Part shown: in pieces, positions 47,471 through 64,000 of the stretch
Layout of the letters: the number at the start of each line of letters is the position of its first letter
Position numbering within the stretch: position 1 is the stretch's first letter
Assembly (NCBI RefSeq): GCF_037038585.1
Contig: NC_092521.1
Coordinates: forward strand, 105,664,398-105,728,397
From: Patagioenas fasciata
Lineage: Eukaryota > Chordata > Aves > Columbiformes > Columbidae
Direction of reading: 5' to 3'
Length of the DNA: 64,000 nucleotides
The notes under the pieces: model-generated
Databases searched by the model: none
What the model saw: only the letters and a program-made list of their open reading frames with translations
What the model was told of the DNA's origin: nothing
Position numbers and translations under genes: made by a program

Positions 47471-48004
47471 AATTAAATGGATGCACATAAAGATAGGGAA
47501 GGGCAAGATGTCTTTTTTTTGTTTGTTTGTTTTGTCTACATCTTTATCTTCCTTCAAAAATGTAACACTAGCCTAAAACTGAGTTTTGCACAGAAACAAT
47601 TCACTCCAAAACAAGTCAATTTTATTTGCTGTTCTGTAATGCATTGAGGTCTGCCGTTCAAGTAATCTGAAATCCTCAGCAGCTGTTACTTCTATGTAAA
47701 TGTAAGCAGGGGGAAGGAACATGTTGTTATTAGTTATTTTGTCTGAGAGGTCAGAGACACCAGCCAGGTACTTTTTCAAACATTACTGTAGGATACAGGG
47801 AAGATCAGGCACTTTTATAATTATTTGTATAGAGTACATGAGATGGATTGTATCAGTGTTAGCAAGTCCCTTTATCATTTTTATACCAGCAGAAATTCCT
47901 TCTGAGGAAAGGAACTCACAATAAACCCTCATTTTTGCAGGTAAGAACACAATGCCCAAACCCACACCTACCTCCAAATTTCTTCTTCTGAAAGACAACT
48001 CACA
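47471..48004. other. Downstream of TGFBR1 poly(A) site, no feature
   Basis: AT-rich, with a GTTT run at about 47,514-47,532. The GT-rich stretch just below 48,005 (minus strand TGTGTGAGTTGTC) fits the downstream element of the poly(A) site. Confidence 0.5.
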
Positions 48005-48021
48005 CATTTTGAAAAAAGTTA

Positions 48022-48027
48022 TTTATT
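48022..48027 (-). terminator. Likely TGFBR1 poly(A) signal
   Basis: AATAAA on the minus strand (within AAAATAAATAAC), followed about 15-20 bases later by a GT-rich element (TGTGTGAGTTGTC). The spacing is right for cleavage near 48,005. Other AATAAA copies exist on this strand further on, so alternative ends are possible. Confidence 0.5.
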
Positions 48028-50810
48028 TTCACTGCTTTAATCTCTCTACTGTAGTGTTAGCACTTAACATAAGCATCCACTCTTCTACTGTCCTATTTAC
48101 AATCCACTGAAATGTATACTCTACAAATACAATATATATTTTCAGAAATGTAAGGGAAATGCACAATTTTGTAAGGTTTAGAAAAGTGACATTCATCTGT
48201 ACAGGATCCTCAAATCATCCAAAAAGTAAAATTTACAAGGCAGTATCCACACAGCTATGTAAGGGCAGGTGCTACAGTGACAAAGCAGCAAACTTGTTAA
48301 TACAATAAAATACAGAAAATTAAAGTGTTTGGGGGCACCAGATAATACATATAGTACCGCTGAAGTTGTAGACTGAGTAATACCCATATTTCTAGAAACT
48401 TGTAACTGCAAACCTGGAGTATGTTCTGGAAAATATTAAACATTATATACACGAGGTAAATGTACCTTGGTCTTTAAAGAGGTAATCTGAATTTAAAGCA
48501 ACTGATATGGTGAAAATTTTTTTAAAATACAAAATGATTAACACCTTGCCCTGACTTCAATGGCACAATATAAACAAGGAACTAACTAAAAGGTGAATAT
48601 CATGGCAATCATACTCAGAACCATCACTGGGAAAAAAAAAAAAAAAAAATAGCCTCTTATTTCACTTGACACCTTCATGTCCCCAGAAAGTCAATCCCAA
48701 TGTCTTTACCCTATATACAAGTCTTTCTCAGGATTAGAAGTGGAACCACTGGAGGTTGACAGTGTGTCATACTGGGAAAGTCAGCTTGAGAAGCATCCCA
48801 GAATTCCAGCTTTTAAGGTTGAAAGGTCCCTGTAGAATTCCAGCATTCCAAAACCAAAATGTTTTGGGCTTTTCAGCATCAGACCATTTCCAATGCTCTT
48901 TATCCTCCATGTCCATATCCACGTGGTCAGAAGTCTGTAAACCCAACTGAGGCTTTAATGCTCCTAAAATGTCAAACTAATTAAATCCACAAAACATAAG
49001 TGAATGCATAATGTTTGTAATATTTACAATAAACATTTGCATCAGTATCAGAAACTGTTTTGGTATATACTTGAAATGATACAAAATTAATATTTTGAAT
49101 GCTAAAATATTTTGGTCCCCCTGGATTTCCAAAAGCAGATCTGGTGATATTACAATCTTAATTTAAAAAATACCTACGTGTACCTGTGTCCATATATATA
49201 AGATATGATCTTACACAGGTAACATTTAAAGTTACATAATATATACAGACACAGCCTTTGTAAAAGGTGTTCAGTTTTATATAATGCAAAAGAACAAAGC
49301 TTGAAGTTGTGTTGTCAGAACAGAGTATACACATAGCTGTATCGAGAATTTTAGCGTTCTGCATTCCAATATGAATAATAAAGTTGTCCCAAAACAATGT
49401 TCCTAATGTCACACACTGTATCAAGCACTTTCTTTTTGCAAGCTTCTATTACAAAGCAAAAAATTAGAAATTGTACATTTGGACAGGAAGAAATTCAATT
49501 TCTAAATAAGTTTGCAAAAAAACTTCTGACACCCTTAAAATCTCAGTCAAATTTTGACTAAAGCCCTGCGCATTCTTCTGTGTTCTTAAGACAACACAAG
49601 CTTTGTTCTTGTAACCATGAAGAGGATTGCTGGAATCCTCTGGTATTTGTATCCAAAGATCTGCAGCTCACCACTTTCTGTAGATCACCACTTTCTATGT
49701 ATGAGGCACACACAAAATATACACATATAATTTATAAGCAGCTTTGAACTTTCTAGTACAAAAGCCCAAATAACTTCTCCCTAATTACAGGTGCACTTAA
49801 TCCTGTTTAATTGCAAATAGAGTTCTTTGAGCCTTAAGACTCTGCTGAACTGCACAGAAAATATCCTTTCCATATTTGATTTAATGGAGCAAAATCTCCC
49901 TTAAGAATATCTTACTCCTCTTGCTACTTTTCTGAAGTATAGGTACTTCAAGCATTACAGAAGTACCATTTGATTAAAAAAAATTATGACTCATTACTTG
50001 ACAATTACAAAATATGACAGTGAATTAACTAGCTTACACTATTTAAAACTCATACAGTGGCTTAAAGAGTCAGATTTTGGTAAAATTAAAGGTATTCCAT
50101 GAATTACACACCCACTTGCTGAAAAGAATGCGAACTAAATCTTAGCTAGGCAAAGAAGCAGTTGTTTACCTTGTCTTTTTGAAACCAAAAGTACCATGGG
50201 CTTTGTATACTCATACTGTTTTGCATTAAAAGACTTAAAAGTGGCACTTACTGGTATAATACAATCTACTTTGAAGGCAATGCAATGTTCTGAAAAAGTG
50301 GAAAAAACGCCAGTAATCATGTATGAAGTATAGTTGCATAAATTATGTTCCCACAACTGAATGAGGCCAATTTGTAAATCAAGGTAAGAGTCCAAAAGAT
50401 ATACTACCTTAATAGCTAGCAAAGTATACTCCAACAGTACATTCACAGTCTGAATCAAAGAACTGTGACAGTGATTCAGAATGGTCAGTGTACCAGCCAG
50501 GAATAAAGCTGCTTCAAGAGCCATCAACACACTCTAGAATAATATAGGCAACCAATTCCATTTTAAAAGTGACCTCCTATGTTTAGCACAGTTAACTAGA
50601 AATTAGGACCAGCTATCAACTTTCCAAATAAAAAATTACAGGTTAGTAAAAATAAAGACAGACTACACAATGTTTTGTAAGTAACCTGGGAAAGAGGTTC
50701 ATAGTGCACAGAAAGAACCCAACACAACTGTTTAGCACGTCCACAAAAATCCTAATAAGTGATGTTCCTATGAAGTACTAAAAGGCAGCAATATCCTTCT
50801 GTTCCCCCAA

Positions 50811-50818
50811 TGAGGTAG
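50811..50818 (-). promoter_or_regulatory. let-7/miR-98 seed match in TGFBR1 3' UTR
   Basis: Minus strand CTACCTCA, an 8-mer match to the let-7 seed, at nucleotides 77-84 after the TGFBR1 stop codon. let-7-family regulation of TGFBR1 is reported in mammals, and the position close to the stop is favourable. Confidence 0.65.
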
Positions 50819-50894
50819 AACAATAAACCTTCTTAACACTCCACTCTGGTGCAGGTACAGATTTTTACAGTATTCTTCAGTAGCAAATCCAGGA

Positions 50895-52489
<1,595 letters not shown>

Positions 52490-53047
52490 TGTGGGTTAAC
52501 CCCATTAAGCAGCTAAGCCCCACACAGCCACTCACTCACTCCCCCACAGTGGCATGGCAGAGAGAATCAGGAGGGTAAAATTAAGAAAACTTATGGGCTG
52601 AGATAAAGACAGCTTAATAGGCAAAGGGGAAGGAGGGACGGGAATCAAGCCAAAACAAAGAAAAACAAGTGATACAAAACCAATTGCTGACCACCAGCCA
52701 AATGATGCCCAGCCAGTTCCTGAGCAATAGCAACCCCTGGAAAACTACCCCCTCCCACATTTTTATTGCTGAGCATGATGTTGCATAATATGGAATATCT
52801 TTCTGATCAATCTGGGTCAGCTGTCCCAGTTGTGTTCCCTCTCAGCCTCTTGTCTACTCACAGCCTAACCAGCAGCAGCAGAAGCAGAGTGAGAAATGGA
52901 GTAAGCCTTGAAGCTGTGTAAGTATTGTTCAGCAATAGCTAAAACATGGGTGTGCTATCAAACCATTTTGCTCAGAATCCAAAACACAGCACCATACAGG
53001 CTACTATGAAGAAAGTTAAGTCAATCCCAGTCAGAGGCAGTAAAACA
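52490..53047 (-). mobile_element. Solo LTR, family A, in TGFBR1 intron 8
   Basis: Minus strand, the same sense as TGFBR1. Its 3' end (complement of TGTGGGTTAACCCC) is at 52,490 and its 5' end near 53,047. The GATATTCC, then CATCATGCTCAGCAATAAAA block (complement of about 52,758-52,800) matches positions 24-61 of the window. The in-sense AATAAA is at 52,767-52,762. No exact target duplication was found. Confidence 0.75.
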
Positions 53048-53255
53048 CCACTTGCACAATTTCTTCGCAATGATACTTCCTACATAATTCAGACTAGCTT
53101 TCATTTACATTAGTGTGACCCATGCTTCACAGGAAGAGATATTAGAATCTTCCGCATAGGTTTAGCTATTATTTTTTGTGAAATTACATTAAATATTAAT
53201 GTATAATCAAGAATCGATAACATCCAACAAAGCCACAATGATCAGAATGAAATTA

Positions 53256-54429
<1,174 letters not shown>

Positions 54430-56050
54430 AGGTTATCCAATCAAAGACCATCCAGTGCAATGAGGATAATACATAAACGGAGAGGAACAAGCAAAGGAAT
54501 AGGGTGAATAAGTAAAAGACGAAACAATAAACAAACAGAGCCATAAACCTGATAGACACAGAATAACAGAGACAATGACAAAGACCAAAAGCCTCTGGTT
54601 GTTAACTGATGGGCTGTTAAGAAACTCCACGTACAACTTAAGAGATGGTCAGTCTGGACGCTGTAATTGCTAGTAGGTGGGAAACAAGAGAAACACAAGG
54701 GTATTCAAGGGAGGCCTGTGGCATTATGCAATCCTTGTCAAGGAACACTTAGCAAAAAGGTAACTGGGAGGAATAAAAGTAGAGCAATAGATAGAAAAGG
54801 ATATTAAAGGGGCCAGTTGCACGAACAGTAGCCAGTTACTTCGCTTGTCTGACCAAGCCCTGCACCTGCTTACCACAGTGTATCCCATCTTCTTATTAAA
54901 TCGTAACTATTTTTCTATGCAGTCTCACTTTCAACCCCATGTCCATGTGTGTGGTAAGGACTACATGCCAGCAACTGGGGGCAGGCATGAGTAAATTCAG
55001 GGCTAGCAACTGGAGTCAGATGGCTGCCAGCAACGGGATAGTCTTAGCATTTGCAGCTAGAAAGGGAACTGTGGATACTAGGAGCATGCGTCCACAGGTC
55101 TTAAGAGCATGTATCTGGAGCCACTGTGGGGGCATGAGCGTGAATGAATTCTGGTCCAGCAACTGCAGTCAGACATTGGGTGAAGGCACCCTGGCGCCAG
55201 TAACTGGAGCAAATGAGGGTGTCTGCTTCAGCCACTGAAATGGCACCACAGGTCATAGGCTTCAGAGTAACATGGTTACAGCTACTCACTACAGAGGAGA
55301 ATTGCAATGAGAAAAGCAGAGTAAGGGCCTCTCAGCACCAGCAACTGGACTGAGAATTACACGTCATAAGGTCTACATGCCTGGACACCAGCTCCTGGGG
55401 TGAGCCAGAAGGTTTACATTTCCCCCAAACCTGGCAGGTATGCATTGGTATAATTCACTATCAAACTTCAAGCTGGTCTAGCAAATAGGTGGCCCAGACA
55501 GAGATGTCTGACCTGCACTGGTATTTGAGGGAATTCATGCATGTAGGTATGCATATGAGTACATACATCTGTTTGCTACTGCAGGTTAACCCAGCCCAGC
55601 TGGTGAGTAGGGGAGCTGTGGAGCACAGGAGGCAGCATCAGACACAGAGTATTGTAGTGATAGTTGAGGGATTCAAACACACACAGGATGGTGAGACTAC
55701 AGAAGGCAGGGGTGGTGTTCAATTCTAATCAGCTGATGAGAAGGAAGGAGACTTGGCTGTCTATACTTATATTTTATACAAGTTCTGATAGTGTTTTATG
55801 TGGGTGTTGAAGATAACACGTGGTATATAGCAATCTGCGTAATCAGCCCTGTCAGTATTGTATTTGTCTGTGTATATCCAGCCTCACTACCAGCAGAAAT
55901 TCAAGAAAGAAAGCAGCAGCTACATTCAAGGGCCTGGGATACACAGAGCCACAGCTCTTGAACACATCAGGCTGGGCTCCAGAGGCCAGGCAGCAAGAAG
56001 CAGCTCCTTGAACCTGACAAGATATAGCAGCCACTTGTAACACCCCCTAG
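54430..56050 (+). mobile_element. Avian ERV piece (ERV1-like LTR and leader) with periodic CAGCAACTGG motif
   Basis: Plus-strand, LTR-like features: a U3-like start near 54,615, GGAATAAAAG (about 54,770) as a TATA-like element, and a pyrimidine-rich U5-like stretch (about 54,885-54,945). This is followed by spaced copies of CCAGCAACTGG: near 54,968, 55,002, 55,028, 55,158, 55,197 and 55,339. I recognise the layout as similar to bird class I LTR/leader sequences but cannot name the family. No gag, pol or env frame is present. Antisense to TGFBR1. Confidence 0.5.
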
Positions 56051-62736
<6,686 letters not shown>

Positions 62737-63180
62737 TGTCATAGTTCAGCCCCAGCTCACAACTAAAAATCACACTCGCTCACCTCTTCCCCGCCACCAG
62801 TGGGATGGGGAGGAGAATCAGGAAACAAAAGGCAAAACTCATGGGTTGGGATAAGAACAGTTTGACAGAACAGTTAAAAAAACCAAACAAACAAAAAACC
62901 ACAACAAAACTAAACAAACAAAACAACCAACCAAAAACCAAACCAAACAAAAAAATCCCAAGAAACCTCCCAACCACACACCAAAAAAACCCCACACACC
63001 AAAAACCCCAAAGCACCACAAAAACAAAAACCACTACAAATAATAACAGCAATAATAAGAGAACATACAAAGTGATGGATACACAGCGCAATCTCTCTCC
63101 ACGTGGTAATCCCATCATTGCCGTTCAACTTTTCTGAAGCAGCCAATTGTGAATTCCAAACCACAGCCTGTGACAAAACC
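62737..63180 (-). mobile_element. LTR fragment, avian ERV, minus strand, with A/C-rich expansion
   Basis: It starts (its 3' end) TGTCATAGTTCAGCCCCAGC at 62,737, then has GCCACCAGTGGGATGGGGAG and GGTTGGGATAAGAACAGTTT, in the order of a common bird LTR read in reverse. The middle, 62,876-63,040, is an A/C-rich low-complexity tract. The right edge is uncertain. Confidence 0.6.
62876..63040. repeat. A/C-rich low-complexity tract
   Basis: Irregular AAAC/AACC/AAAAACC units inside the LTR. It produces spurious frames on both strands. Confidence 0.85.
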
Positions 63181-63269
63181 TTCCCTCCCCTGTCCCAGAC
63201 AAAAGCTCACACCTAAAACACAATAGCACCAAACTACGCAGTCCAAAGAGAACCAAGAGCATCCTGGAC

Positions 63270-64000
63270 TGCTCTGTTGCCTGGCAGCAAGAAAAAGAGA
63301 CTGCCCACGTGGCCAGCCCCCCTTTTACAACTGAGCATGACCTTAAATACTGACAAAATTATGAAGATGATTATTATGGAAGCTATTGAGAAACACCTGG
63401 AGAACAACAGTCATCAGCCCCAGCCAGCACGGGTTCATGAGGGGAAAGTCTTGCTTAACACAATTTCTTTCTATGACAAGGTTACCCACCTAGTTGACTC
63501 AGGGAAGCCAGTCAATGGATTTCAGTAAAGCCTTTGATATTGTCTCTCACAGTATCCTCCTGGACAAGATGTCCAGCATATTGCTGGATAAACACACCAT
63601 GCAGTGGGTAAGCAGCTGGCTGACGGGCCAGGCTCAAAGGGTTACAAAAAATGGGGTTATGCCGGGCTGGCAACCAGTGACTAGCAGGGTTCTGCAGGGG
63701 CAGTGCTCTTCAATGAAGGACCTGATTGAATACTAATGAAGTTTGCCGATGACACTAAATTGGGAGGAGCTGTTGACATTCTCAAGGGCAGAGAGGCCCT
63801 GTAGAGGGATCTGGACAAATTAGAGAGTGGGGCAATCACCAACCACATGAAGTTTAACCAGGGCAAGTGCCAGATTTTGCACCTCAGACAGGGCAACCCT
63901 GTCTGCGCATACAGACCAGGGGATGAGAAGCTGGAAAGCAGCTCCACAGAGAAGGATCTGGGGGTTCTGGTTGACAGCAAGTTGAACACGAGCCACCAGT
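63270..64000 (+). mobile_element. CR1 LINE ORF2 (reverse transcriptase) fragment, runs off the window
   Basis: Plus-strand CR1 RT. It reads FSKAFDIVSHSILLDKM (about 63,520-63,570, first catalytic Asp block), then GQAQRVTKNG, then KFADDTKLGG (from about 63,739, the catalytic FADD box), then [11 protein letters not shown] and [12 protein letters not shown] to the window end. Frameshifts and stops (for example at about 63,734 and 63,801) break the frame, so it is inactive. Confidence 0.88.

Larger units (their letters stand above)
48005..50894 (-). other. TGFBR1: TGFBR1 3' untranslated region (inferred extent)
   Basis: About 2.9 kb from the stop codon to the best poly(A) signal. AU-rich, free of recognisable transposons (unlike the flanks) and without coding frames. 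An A19 run lies at about 48,632-48,650 on the plus strand. The absence of repeats supports a transcribed, constrained region. The 3' limit is inference. Confidence 0.5.

Overview
This is nuclear DNA from a bird. CR1 LINE fragments ending in the usual avian 3' sequence occur throughout, the long terminal repeats are of kinds common in bird genomes, and the only host genes are split into vertebrate exons with standard splice sites. Nothing prokaryotic is present. I cannot name the species.

Two host genes lie in tandem on the minus strand. At the right (about 48.0-61.4 kb) are the last five coding exons of TGFBR1, the type I TGF-beta receptor kinase, with a 3' UTR of about 2.9 kb that carries a let-7 seed match close to the stop codon. 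About 26.5 kb downstream is RECK, a GPI-anchored metalloprotease inhibitor and Wnt7 co-receptor subunit. Its CpG-island promoter and exon 1 are at about 21.5 kb, exon 2 at 17.5 kb and exon 3 at 9.7 kb; the rest of the gene is beyond the left edge. All eight coding exons were placed to the base by splice sites and by phases that fit from exon to exon.

The left 6.8 kb, inside RECK intron 3, is a near-complete endogenous retrovirus of ERV-L (class III) type. In order it has a left LTR remnant joined to an unrelated LTR, a lysine-tRNA-like primer binding site, an uncommon leader reading frame predicted to be a membrane protein, gag, a basic linker, protease/RT/RNase H, integrase (frameshifted) and a full 3' LTR. 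There is no env. RT and integrase have each lost a catalytic aspartate, so this copy cannot replicate.

Other mobile DNA includes solo LTRs of several families. Two of these sit inside one old CR1 copy, each with a perfect 6-bp target duplication. About ten CR1 fragments and an LTR-retrovirus piece with a periodic internal motif in TGFBR1 intron 6 were also found. A 164-bp piece of the RECK CpG island is duplicated 1,252 bp away, and the copy has lost most of its CpGs. The intergenic region holds a CTCF-like site and one unassigned candidate exon; most of the rest is AT-rich DNA in which I see no gene.
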